This document shows, in pieces, positions 29,952 to 39,160 of a stretch of DNA of 64,000 nucleotides (within the stretch, counting starts at the first letter, position 1; every line of letters begins with the position of its first letter). The stretch is from Pycnococcus provasolii (taxonomy: Eukaryota > Chlorophyta > Pseudoscourfieldiophyceae > Pseudoscourfieldiales > Pycnococcaceae). The translations under genes and the position numbers were made by a program. The stretch spans positions 248,001 through 312,000 of the forward strand of contig OW568901.1 of the NCBI GenBank assembly GCA_938743325.2. The letters are read 5' to 3'. The notes below the pieces were generated by a model that saw only the letters and a list, made by a program, of their open reading frames with translations, ran no database searches and was not told where the DNA came from.

Positions 29952-30389
29952 ATGGCGTTTCTGGATGTGTTCCATGACGCGCTCGCTGAAAACGCGCCTC
30001 TGGATTCTGATTCTGCCGCTGAGCTTATTTCTCCTGAGTTTATCTTATCATCAAGGGCGTTGACGCGTGGATTCAAAACGCCGCCGCCTCCTGGGTGTGG
30101 TTCTGGGGGCTCTCGTGGCTCTGGTGGTTCTCGTGGGGGTGGTGGTGGTGGTTCTCGTGGGGGTTCTCGTGGGGGGGGTGGTGGTGGTAATGCGGGACTG
30201 GTCGCGGCGCAAACACACGCGGACCCGGCGCTCGTCGGATCGGCAGCTGCGGCGTTAAACGCAGGGGCGAACCACAACGCCATGCCCTTCCACGACGCGT
30301 CCACAATCCTTGAGGAGGCGGCGGCGGCGATGAACGCTCCCAACACCACGATATCACGGATGGAGAAACATATCACACGCATCGAGAAA

Positions 30390-30433
<44 letters not shown>

Positions 30434-33400
30434 TAAGAATAATCACACGGAGGAAGAATACCACTCCTGCCAGAAAATGTTCGCATCGGCGTCGTTCGCG
30501 CGACAAACGTGGGGAACGGTTCAGCTTTACCTAGAAAGAAGTCGTGTCGCGAGGCAAGCCGAGCGACAACAACAACAACCAACAACCTCTTCATCCTCCT
30601 CCTCGTCGTCGTCAAACAGCTATGTGTACCAACGTGTTCCCCTCGCCGTCATGGACGTGTGGCTGGACTCCGTCTCGGACCCCGCCGCTGACGTCAAGCA
30701 ACTTGCAAGACATCACGCCATTTTAGTGCGAGCGAGGTGGTCAGCCGCGTGCCTGGAAACAACACAAACACAGCACAAGTCTGCGTCGCACGTGCGATTT
30801 CCACGCGTTGCCGTCATACCACGAAACGCACACCACGACGTCGCCTTCAACGTGCTTCCCATACCACCGCCACCTATGCTTGCCGAAGACGTGCTTGAGG
30901 CGATGCGAGAACGAGGTGCGCCGCCGAGCAGAGTCGCGTGGCTCGTGAACGCCGCGACGGCGAGCTCAGATACTGACGAGTTGGCGCATCTGAGAGCTGA
31001 CGAGGTGGGATACGCCGCCGCGCTCGTTGCGCACCTTAAGGATGCGTTGTGCCGCATCGCCGAAAATCACGCCGCCGCCGCCGCCGCCGCTGGTGACGAT
31101 GAAGAAGCAGGAGAAGGAGATACAGACGCAGAAGAAGAAGCAGACGCAGACGCAGAAGGAGAAGGAGAAGATGCCGCCAACGCAAACGCAAACGCAAACG
31201 CAAACGCAAACGAATTGCTGGTTCTCGCAAGGTGGAAATACTACTCCGCAGCCACATTCCGACTGCTCAGCAGCAGCCAGAAAAATGATAATGGTCGCAT
31301 CATGAGTCTTGCCGCAGCTTTGGCTGGCGCGGTGGCGATGGGTGCATCGGCAGTTCTAACCGCGCTGCGGCACGACGAGAGCAAAGGAGCTCATGCCGAA
31401 CGGCAGTGTGCCGCCATCTTGCGTGGTGTAGCCGCTCTCTTGCAGTGCACCGCCCTGCCAGCAAGCTTCATGCCATCCGACCAACTGTCGCGCCTCTGTG
31501 GCGCAGTGACGCACGCGAGCAGCAAACTCAAATACTCTTCGAGTCGGCAGCTCCGTGCAGCGGTGGCTCATCTCGCAGATACCGTGCTTGCGATACCTAC
31601 TGGGGCTGACATACTCGCGCAGCTCGACGCGAATTCGGGACCTGTGCCACCGATCGCTGCGACGCCAAACGCCACGACAAGAGAGGTGAGACACATGCTC
31701 GCGGAACGTGCTAAGCTTGCGGCGCCCTCTGCGATGATGGGCGGAGTCGTGCATGCGTTGCACGCCTTTCGCCGCGCGACGATAGAGGTGTGCAACTTCG
31801 CATCGTCGGAAACCTCGTCGCCGACGGCTGCTTCTGATGCTCTGCGTGCTGGCGGCTCCCTCGCTGCGGCATCGGCGGCTATATTTGCCCTCGGAACGAT
31901 GTCGATGTCGCCGAGCTCCACCAAAAAACGACGTGGTACGCCACCGCCCACGCCGTCGTCGAAGCGTGCTAGACGCACCAGCTCGGGGATTGACGATCGC
32001 ACCGTAACAGCGGCTCGTAATGATCACGATCATGACAACGATGAGCAGAACGACGAAGAAAGCATTCTAGAGGACGATGACGCATACGCGCGTACCGTGT
32101 CGAGCGCGTGGCATCGAGCCTCGCGTTGCGCTCTTGTGGCACGCGAGATGAGTGCCACATCTCCGGATTCTGTCAGAGGATTTAGACATGTGATCGCATC
32201 TCTGCTGGGTGGTAGATCGCTGGAGGTTGAAGATGCTCTTGCGGTAGTGTCAGATGCAACGGAGTCGGATGCGCTTTCCCTTGCTGCGGCACTCGTAGTT
32301 ACAGGCGTCGCGCGAGGCGAGGCGTCGACGGACGCTGACGCCGCGGCGCTTGTGCGCGATATTCTCGATACAACGCAGACGTCAGGAGATCATGGCATGG
32401 CGTCCAAGCTAACGCGATGCATACATCTCGCTCGTGCAGCGGCGGAAGGCATTCGTCGTGATGAGGCGCTCACGTTTGACGCCGCGGCGCTGCGGGGAGC
32501 ACATGAGCAAGCTGTGCACGTCGCGTATGCCGTGCGCGCGAGTAAGGCTATGGCGGCGGCGGCGGCGACGGCGGCGGAGCAGGAGAACACGGGCGATGAT
32601 GACAACAGTCGTCTTACGTCAGCGTGTACGACAGCATGGCTCGCATGCCGGCACGTCGCTGCATGTGCCCTGGGTCCCGGTGCTATCTCTGCCAGCGTCA
32701 AGTCGCCAGCAACTATCACCACTGCTTCTACCAATTCTTGGGACTGCAGTCGCGCCTCGCGTGCAACGTTCATCGCTGACGCTGTTCAGGGAAAGAGCAA
32801 TGTGGCGGAGCAGCTGATCTCGGCAGTCACATTCTCAGCCACCGATGACGAGGTGAACGCTGCTGCAGCCACATGTCTTGGAAACCCTCCTCTGGCTGAA
32901 CTTCGCGAGCTGATGCTCCGACGTATTGATGGTGATGATGACGATAACAACTGCAATCACGAGAAGGCGACGTCGGTGGCACTCGATGCCGCACATGCAG
33001 CGATCGTGCTAGGAACTGGCGTGCCTCTCTCCACCGTGATTGCTGCCACGGCAACTACGCTCGTGCGCGCGGCGATTGCTGCGGATGAAAGTGAGCTTGC
33101 GGAGGCTGACTGCGTCGTATTGCGATCGGCGGCTGTCCGTGCCGCATGGTTAAGCATTGACAGCGATGCCCTTGTCTGGCGGCTAGGCCGTGCGGCACTC
33201 AGCGCAGAGCTGGCGGCACGAGGTGGGGATGATAAGGCTGTGGCGGAACGTTCTGCCGCAGCTGCGGCATCTGCAGTGCACCTGATTGCGACCAAGTTTG
33301 ATGCTGGCGGCATGGAGGTGAGGCGATCGCACTACACGTGCGAAAGCTCGAGTGAGCGTAAAAAGGCGCGTCGTCAAATTCTCGCGGATGTGCTTCGCGA

Positions 33401-34001
33401 CGTGCAGGCATCAAGCGTCGCTGCGCATGCCGCGGAGGTGCGCCTGGTGCTGGCGGCGGAGGCGGCTGCGGAAGCGGCTGAAAAGGCAGCTTCGAATCGG
33501 AGGAGGGATGGTTCTAGCAATGCGGCTAATTCCGCCGCGCGCACGACATTCGCCCGTACGCTTGGGTATGCGCGTCGTGCCGCGGCCACAAGCGAGTGTG
33601 CACCCTTCCAGAAAGAGCTCGACGAGATGGATTCGAAGGCTGCGCACCGCACGGGTGGCAACGACTGGTTCGGCGAGCAGGAGGACGGTGCCGTTGACGA
33701 GTCGCCATTTCCCGAGCTCGGCAAGTCGGCTTCGGACTACGTGCTTTCTTGCATAGCACTGAAGCCACAAAACGCGTGCGCGTATGCCGAGCTGGCACGT
33801 CGCGTGGGAACTGCGATGGAGACTGACATCCTGTTCCAGGCGCACGCTACGCTTCGGCACGGCATCTCGTCGACGGCGGCATCGAATACCGAGGGAGTCC
33901 CACTCGCTGCCATGTACGGCCGCGTATCTCTCGCAGACGCTCTTCAGGAGCGTGGTGCTGCTGCGCTTGGCGCAGAGCACGTCATGCATCCAATAAAGGA
34001 A

Positions 34002-34032
<31 letters not shown>

Positions 34033-34721
34033 CACCCTTTCGAGTCGCTCGCGGATTCCGCGACTTGGTAGTGGGTGCGCTCGCACGTGGAGATGCGGCG
34101 CGGCGTTCAAAATTCCAGAACCTGCTCGTGGAACAATGCCAGCTGCTAGCGGATGCAGTTCGTGCGAACGAGCTCAATCCTGAGCAGATGGAGGCTGTCT
34201 TGCTAGGGAAACGCAAGCACCTAGCGAGCGCCGTGTCGCTCCGTGTGTGGCTGCTTGCACCACTGCTGCCCGCTCTGTACGTCAGCGATGGCGCGGCTGG
34301 TCCAGCGCGTCCCTCCCTCGAGGCACGGGGCGGTGGTGGCGGCGGCGGAGGTGGCGACCCCTACGCCAACGCAACGACGCGTCAGAGCTTGGTCATTTCT
34401 CTAAGCACGCTGCTTTGTCACTGCGGCGTGTGGACTATGCCTGACCACACAACGGCCGCGGTAGACCTCGCGGTGGCGGCGGTGCGTGCGCTATGCGCAA
34501 GCCAGTGGGCAGGGTGGCTTGTTAGGTTACAGTCGAGCGTTCGCAGGCTTCCCGCGGTTCCCGCGCTTGGAGAGACGAGCCAAGCATGTCGAACCGCCGC
34601 GGCGCGTCTCGATCAGGCGAAGAACATGCCAGTTTGGCTTTGGGCACGTGCGCGCGCGTCGCTTCCCCTGCCAGTGGGGAAGGCGAGCTTCAGTTGGGTG
34701 CTGCGCAATACACAATTGTAA
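29952..34721 (+). CDS. Large alanine-rich protein of unknown function, 1589 aa
   Basis: A single very long exon. I do not recognise it with confidence. The N-terminus contains a Gly/Ser/Arg repeat (about residues 45-80) and a 17-residue Gln run (about 145-165). Acidic runs occur at about 375-415 and an eight-Asp run near 1355. A basic KKRRGTPPPTPSSKRARR stretch at about 658-676 is a probable nuclear signal. Most of the rest is alpha-helical and Ala-rich, suggesting a helical repeat scaffold. The last 200 residues, with AVSLRVWLLAPLLPAL followed by two more helices, faintly resemble the C-terminal part of Mediator subunit MED12, which is only a hint. A nuclear scaffold role is plausible; nothing more can be said. 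Confidence 0.8.
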
Positions 34722-34734
34722 TGTTACTGTATAT

Positions 34735-35868
34735 TCAATCTTCGTCCTCGAATATGTCTTTTAAGTTTGTGGCGTCTCGTTGCAGCCACGTGGTGAAGGT
34801 AGTCGAGTTGGAAGGTAGCCAGGATGTGCACTCTTCCAGAGGCGCGACGGCGTTTGTTAGACCGTCGTTCGCGGAAGGGACGGGATCACTGAGACGCACG
34901 CGTCCATACGACGCGGCGACGTGAGCTAGTGCCGCCTGAATCCAGATGGCGTAGACGTCGACAAGCTCCTCCTCCTCCCCCTCCTCTCCTTCCAAGAGTT
35001 CCACATCTTCCACGTTGACTTCTTCGATACTTGATGCTTCGTCGCCGTCGTCGACGTCGACGTCGAGGCTTGCGTGGATGGCACACGAGGAGGCGTACCC
35101 GAGTGCCACTTCGACGGAACGCCAGTGTTGCCGTGCTTCCACGGCGGCATCTGGCGCGTCGTTTCGCATGCCCGCGGCGAGGTTGTGTTGCACTTCTCTC
35201 CTGAGTTTGGTGGCATCGTTTGCCACACCAAGCAGCTGGTGTGCTTCGTCCCAAGCGTCCTGTGACGGCGGTAACGCCGCCGACTGCTGCAGCGCGTCGC
35301 ACAGAGCCACGGCGGTTTCGTCGAGAGCAAGCTGCGCGGCGGCGTCGGCGGCGGCGGCGGCGGCTCGGCGTGCGTTTTGTGCCGTTGGGTCGTCCATGGC
35401 TTGTACACTGCGTTGGATGGCTTGTTCGATTTGTGCATTTTCTTTGAACAGGGGAAAGAACGCGTTCAGGCGTCGCAGGGCTGCAGCTTCCCCCGCGTGT
35501 TTGGACGTCTCGAAAAGTTTTTCCAGTTCTGCGTAGAAAACTCGAGCGAGAAACGCGTCGTCAACGATCAGAGGTGTCGAGACACGTGACGATGCCGAAG
35601 CTATAGAGGCGGGTGAAGGTCGCGATCCGTCTTCTTTGAGTAGATCGAAACGCACGTCAGACGTGGATTCTAACCCATCACCACAAAGTTCTTCATTCTC
35701 AGAAGAGGCTGATGAGGCTGAGGAGGCTGAAACTCTCAGTGATCGGCCCTGAGAAGAAGAAGGAAGGCGAACACGAACACGTGCACGTGTATGAACCCTG
35801 AAGACGCCAATGCGTGATCCCATGAAAACCTTGGGGTTGCCTTTGTTGACGACGACATGGACGGACAT
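34735..35868 (-). CDS. Putative plastid-targeted helical protein, 377 aa
   Basis: From the ATG at 35868 the protein has a basic, Ser-rich N-terminus (GSRIGVFRVHTRARVRVRLPSSSQGRSLRVSASS) typical of a chloroplast transit peptide. The rest is helical and Ala/Glu-rich, with an acidic stretch (SIEEVNVEDVELLEGEEGEEEELVD, around residues 285-310) and a hydrophobic VYAIWIQAALAHVAASYGRVRL after it. The ending DIFEDED is acidic. I do not recognise the family. The gene is convergent with the previous one and only about 13 bp separates their stops. A Mutator-like transposon has inserted about 43 bp in front of this ATG, so its present promoter must lie inside the transposon end or be very short. Confidence 0.7.
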   Translation of the reverse strand: MSVHVVVNKGNPKVFMGSRIGVFRVHTRARVRVRLPSSSQGRSLRVSASSASSASSENEELCGDGLESTSDVRFDLLKEDGSRPSPASIASASSRVSTPLIVDDAFLARVFYAELEKLFETSKHAGEAAALRRLNAFFPLFKENAQIEQAIQRSVQAMDDPTAQNARRAAAAAADAAAQLALDETAVALCDALQQSAALPPSQDAWDEAHQLLGVANDATKLRREVQHNLAAGMRNDAPDAAVEARQHWRSVEVALGYASSCAIHASLDVDVDDGDEASSIEEVNVEDVELLEGEEGEEEELVDVYAIWIQAALAHVAASYGRVRLSDPVPSANDGLTNAVAPLEECTSWLPSNSTTFTTWLQRDATNLKDIFEDED

Positions 35869-35902
35869 CTTTTCTTTTCTAAAAAATAAAAAAATAAAAT
35901 AA

Positions 35903-35911
35903 AACAAGTTT
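35903..35911. repeat. Target site duplication, left
   Basis: AACAAGTTT, repeated exactly at 38933-38941 on the other side of the transposon. Nine base pairs is the usual Mutator-type duplication length. Confidence 0.9.
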
Positions 35912-36073
35912 GGGAGAAATACAGTACGCCCCGAGCCAGAAAATCGAAATTGCAGTACGCCCCGTTTTCGTCCTAGTTCGCCCCGGAAAGAAATCCTAAT
36001 TACAGTACGCCCCGGTCTGAAATTCTAACCCTAACCCTAACCCCAACCCACTGTATTCTGTCGTTGTCCGGTT
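35912..36073 (+). repeat. Left terminal inverted repeat of MULE
   Basis: 162 bp, inverted copy of 38771-38932. Inside are four related blocks, three containing CAGTACGCCCC or ACAGTACGCCCC and one TAGTTCGCCCC, spaced 30-45 bp; these are probable transposase binding sites. The inner part carries CCCTAA-type units at 36029-36051. Confidence 0.95.
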
Positions 36074-36114
36074 GTTGCCACTTCGGAAGGAACTCCTTAT
36101 CCTCACCGTATCTC

Positions 36115-38724
36115 TCATTCTTCTCCAGATTCTTCTTGGGGCATCATGAACTCCTCCTCTTCATTCTCGTCGTCCTCATCTCCTCCAGGGAGCGCCAAAG
36201 TCGTGTCGTGAGCTGTGAGACTGAACTTTGGGCACTGCTTTGAGCGTGCATTGTGGCCTTTCATGCCACACACTTTGCACTTGTGCTGCTTGGCTGCATC
36301 CTCCACGGCGCTGAGATGCCTCTTCGGCTCTGCAGGACGGCCTTTTGGGCGAGGGCCTGCGACAGGATCCTTCAACGGGTGTTCAGGGAGTAGCGCAAGA
36401 TCCGCTATGCACGGGATTGTTTTGCCTGCACGCCATTGGTGTACATACTCCCACTGCTCACGCCATCGCTTAGTAGTCTCCTGCGGCGGCAAAAACTTCG
36501 CAAGATCCACACCAGCAGACTTCGCGGCGCTCGCAAGAGAAACGCAGAAAGGACCTCCCACAATTTCAGGACGACAGCAAGTACACGTACCGTCATTTAG
36601 GTTCACTGTTTGGCAGATCCCTGGATACGACTTGTGCCACACTTTGGCGACACGTCGCAGGTTGTTTTGAAACACAACGACGCGGTCGCGGACCTTCTTT
36701 TTCGCCTCGCCGCCTGAGTTGAGCAGGAGACGAATCTTTGGCGGAGCGGCGTCAGTTCGTTTAGCCGCCGCCGCAATTCTTTTCTCCGTCTGGTTCTCGA
36801 TTCCGTCCATCAGGTTCAAGAAACTTTGCACCACGTTCGCGTTGTGACGGACGCTCTGGTTTGTCATCCAATTGTTCCAAGACTCAGCTGGGGAGGATAC
36901 GGCATATCCGCGGAGATGCGCACCAGCTTCAAAAGCCGCGCGAAGATACTGACATTTGTCCGGCAGCTTTTCCAAGTACGCCTTTGTTTGGGCGTTCATG
37001 ATGCTCTTCGCGTGCGCGAGCTTCGCCGCAGAGTATCCGTACACAGCCTCACGATACGCGTCGCGCCCTGCCGAGCCGACGCCGGGCTGGACGCGTACGT
37101 TTTCGCTGCGGTGTCTTTCGCACGAAAACCCAAGCATGTTCGGGAACACCTCCGCACGGGACGGCTTCAGGCCCTTATCTCCGTCGGTGATGTTTGCATG
37201 GGTGCTGACATCAAGAGCAGGATAATGTTCTTTCACGGCGCGGTAATGACTCGTCCAACTTTCCTTGTCTTCATTCATGATAGTCCAGGTGACACACATT
37301 GGAAGCAAATGGCGATTCGCGTCAAGTGTCGTAGTCGAGAGGAAAGTTCCTCCGAACGCACCCTCGCTATGCGCTCCATCTGCAAAGCTCGGAGTCTTCT
37401 CGACGAGCCCAGCGTTCCACAAAGCTTTGATTGCACCTGGTACGTACGTGTACCCAGTGAGGTATTCACCCCCTTCGTCGGTTATGTGTTCTGTGTTAGG
37501 CTCGACGAATGGAGTCTTTGCTTTATCAGGTAGATCCTTCTCCTTGAGCTCATGCTCTGCCTTCATGCGCGCCTTGTAGATCTTTTTCATCCCCTCCGCG
37601 TTCGTCGTGTGCACCGTGAGGTGACCGATGCCAGATGCGTTCACCAATTCAGCCAACGGCTTGAATTTGCTTGCAGATAAGGAGGCGGAGGCGAGCGCCT
37701 TCGCCTCCTTCAAGACCTTACCAGCGAACGCGTTCGTGACATCCTTCCCCACGTACGGCTGTACGTGGGCGACTGCATCGTTCGGCTTCATGTTGGCGTT
37801 CCTCGCCAGGGCCTCGGTCAATACGGGCGCGAGTTCGGGAGCAGTGTAAGCGTGGAAGTTTCCTTTCTTCTTGAACTCCGGCAAGACAACGCAAGTGTGG
37901 GCCTCGTGGGCCTTGCACAACCACTTGCCGTGGCAAAGTCTGAAAGATGTTTTGAAGGCACAGCCCTTTACAGGGCAAAGTGCGCGAACAAAATCAGCAC
38001 TTTTTTGGCCTTTTCCATTAGGTCCGTCAGAGAAAGACAAAGCTTTCTTGTCTCTCTCTGCACACGCCTTAATGTTCGCAAGTACTGCACTGCGGTGCGG
38101 ATAAGTTGTTGACCCAGCCACAAAGGTAACGTGCTCCGCCTCGCTGACTCTCATTGGCTTCAAAGGGCTTTCCATTTTCAAAATCTCAGCAGCCTCCTCC
38201 CGCCGCCTTTGCTGAAGCTCCTTCTTCACCTTCTTCTTTTCCGGAGTTGAAATTGGGGATACTTGAGCTGGACGTCCACGTCGCCTTTGTGTACTAGCAT
38301 CCTCAGGATCATGCGCACCGTCTGCCGGAGGATCATGCGCACCGTCTGCCGGAGGTTCAAGCGCACCGTCTGCCGGAGGATCATGTGCATCGTCTGCCGG
38401 AGGTTCAAGCGATTCCGCTGCCGGAGGATCATGTGCATCGTCTGCCGGAGGTTCAAGCGCTTCCTTTGCAAGATCACCCCGCGTTTGAACTCCTCCACGT
38501 GCACGGCGCGTAGAGTGTGCCCGAGTCCTTGAAGCATCGTATTCTCCAACGCCACGACTTGAACCAGCTTGCGCGGTAAACAACGCGCGACTTGTAGCCG
38601 CAGATCGTCGTGTAGCTCCTCGCGATGTTGATGTCTGTGTGTTGTTCTCACGATTAAGTTGCAGCAATGTTGCTGCGACGTTCCCACTTGGACTAGCTAG
38701 TACGGCACGCTGCCTGGGTGCCAT
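36115..38724 (-). CDS. MULE transposase, 869 aa
   Basis: The single gene of the transposon. The N-terminal 200 residues are low-complexity with eight or so EPPADDAHDPPA-type repeats and a basic nuclear-signal-like stretch. A zinc-binding module of the WRKY-GCM1/FLYWCH type follows (CPVKGCAFKTSF then CKAHEAHTC). The DDE catalytic domain has SFADGAHSEG (first Asp), NITDGDKGL (second Asp) and a later Glu, probably the one in SSPAESWNNWM. After it come CTCC...FC, a SWIM-like cysteine motif, and a CCHC zinc knuckle (CKVCGMKGHNARSKQC) near the acidic C-terminus. Transposases of this kind cut and paste the element between its inverted repeats. No frameshift or stop interrupts it. Confidence 0.95.
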   Translation of the reverse strand: MAPRQRAVLASPSGNVAATLLQLNRENNTQTSTSRGATRRSAATSRALFTAQAGSSRGVGEYDASRTRAHSTRRARGGVQTRGDLAKEALEPPADDAHDPPAAESLEPPADDAHDPPADGALEPPADGAHDPPADGAHDPEDASTQRRRGRPAQVSPISTPEKKKVKKELQQRRREEAAEILKMESPLKPMRVSEAEHVTFVAGSTTYPHRSAVLANIKACAERDKKALSFSDGPNGKGQKSADFVRALCPVKGCAFKTSFRLCHGKWLCKAHEAHTCVVLPEFKKKGNFHAYTAPELAPVLTEALARNANMKPNDAVAHVQPYVGKDVTNAFAGKVLKEAKALASASLSASKFKPLAELVNASGIGHLTVHTTNAEGMKKIYKARMKAEHELKEKDLPDKAKTPFVEPNTEHITDEGGEYLTGYTYVPGAIKALWNAGLVEKTPSFADGAHSEGAFGGTFLSTTTLDANRHLLPMCVTWTIMNEDKESWTSHYRAVKEHYPALDVSTHANITDGDKGLKPSRAEVFPNMLGFSCERHRSENVRVQPGVGSAGRDAYREAVYGYSAAKLAHAKSIMNAQTKAYLEKLPDKCQYLRAAFEAGAHLRGYAVSSPAESWNNWMTNQSVRHNANVVQSFLNLMDGIENQTEKRIAAAAKRTDAAPPKIRLLLNSGGEAKKKVRDRVVVFQNNLRRVAKVWHKSYPGICQTVNLNDGTCTCCRPEIVGGPFCVSLASAAKSAGVDLAKFLPPQETTKRWREQWEYVHQWRAGKTIPCIADLALLPEHPLKDPVAGPRPKGRPAEPKRHLSAVEDAAKQHKCKVCGMKGHNARSKQCPKFSLTAHDTTLALPGGDEDDENEEEEFMMPQEESGEE

Positions 38725-38770
38725 GGGCTCGAAATGTTTTGGCGCGAGAAATGGACAAAAAGGTCCAAAA

Positions 38771-38932
38771 AACCGGACAACGACAGAATACAGTGGGTTG
38801 GGGTTAGGGTTAGGGTTAGAATTTCAGACCGGGGCGTACTGTAATTAGGATTTCTTTCCGGGGCGAACTAGGACGAAAACGGGGCGTACTGCAATTTCGA
38901 TTTTCTGGCTCGGGGCGTACTGTATTTCTCCC
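38771..38932 (-). repeat. Right terminal inverted repeat of MULE
   Basis: 162 bp, inverted copy of 35912-36073, including the TTAGGG-type units at about 38795-38820 and the CAGTACGCCCC-type blocks. Confidence 0.95.
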
Positions 38933-38941
38933 AACAAGTTT
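38933..38941. repeat. Target site duplication, right
   Basis: AACAAGTTT, identical to 35903-35911. Confidence 0.9.
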
Positions 38942-38988
38942 TGTTCGAGGGGAGAGGAACGAGGTTCAAAAGGAGGGGGAGAAAAGAA

Positions 38989-39031
38989 AGGGTTAGGGTT
39001 GTAAGGGTTAGGGTTACGGGTTAGGGTTTAG
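38989..39031. repeat. Interrupted TTAGGG array
   Basis: TTAGGG units alternating with GTAAGGG and TTACGGG variants, just outside the right end of the transposon. No gene lies in the surrounding 38942-39160 spacer. Confidence 0.9.
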
Positions 39032-39160
39032 TAGTCCTCCTTCATCGCAACCCCCTCCCCCGCCTGATATCAGTCCCCCTTTCCACGTGTCGATTACGAG
39101 TCTTGTCCCTTGAAATAAATGTTCCTCATGCCGCTCTCATGTTCCGCCTCATTCTCATTC

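Larger units (their letters stand above)
35912..38932 (-). mobile_element. Complete Mutator-like DNA transposon (MULE), 3.0 kb
   Basis: The element starts GGGAG and ends CTCCC, with 162-bp terminal inverted repeats that look identical over their whole length, and is flanked by a perfect 9-bp duplication AACAAGTTT. It contains one uninterrupted transposase gene on the minus strand. Intact ends, intact gene and perfect duplication point to a recent insertion. It lies between the putative plastid protein gene and the MYND gene. The terminal repeats carry three telomere-like CCCTAA units each. Confidence 0.95.
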
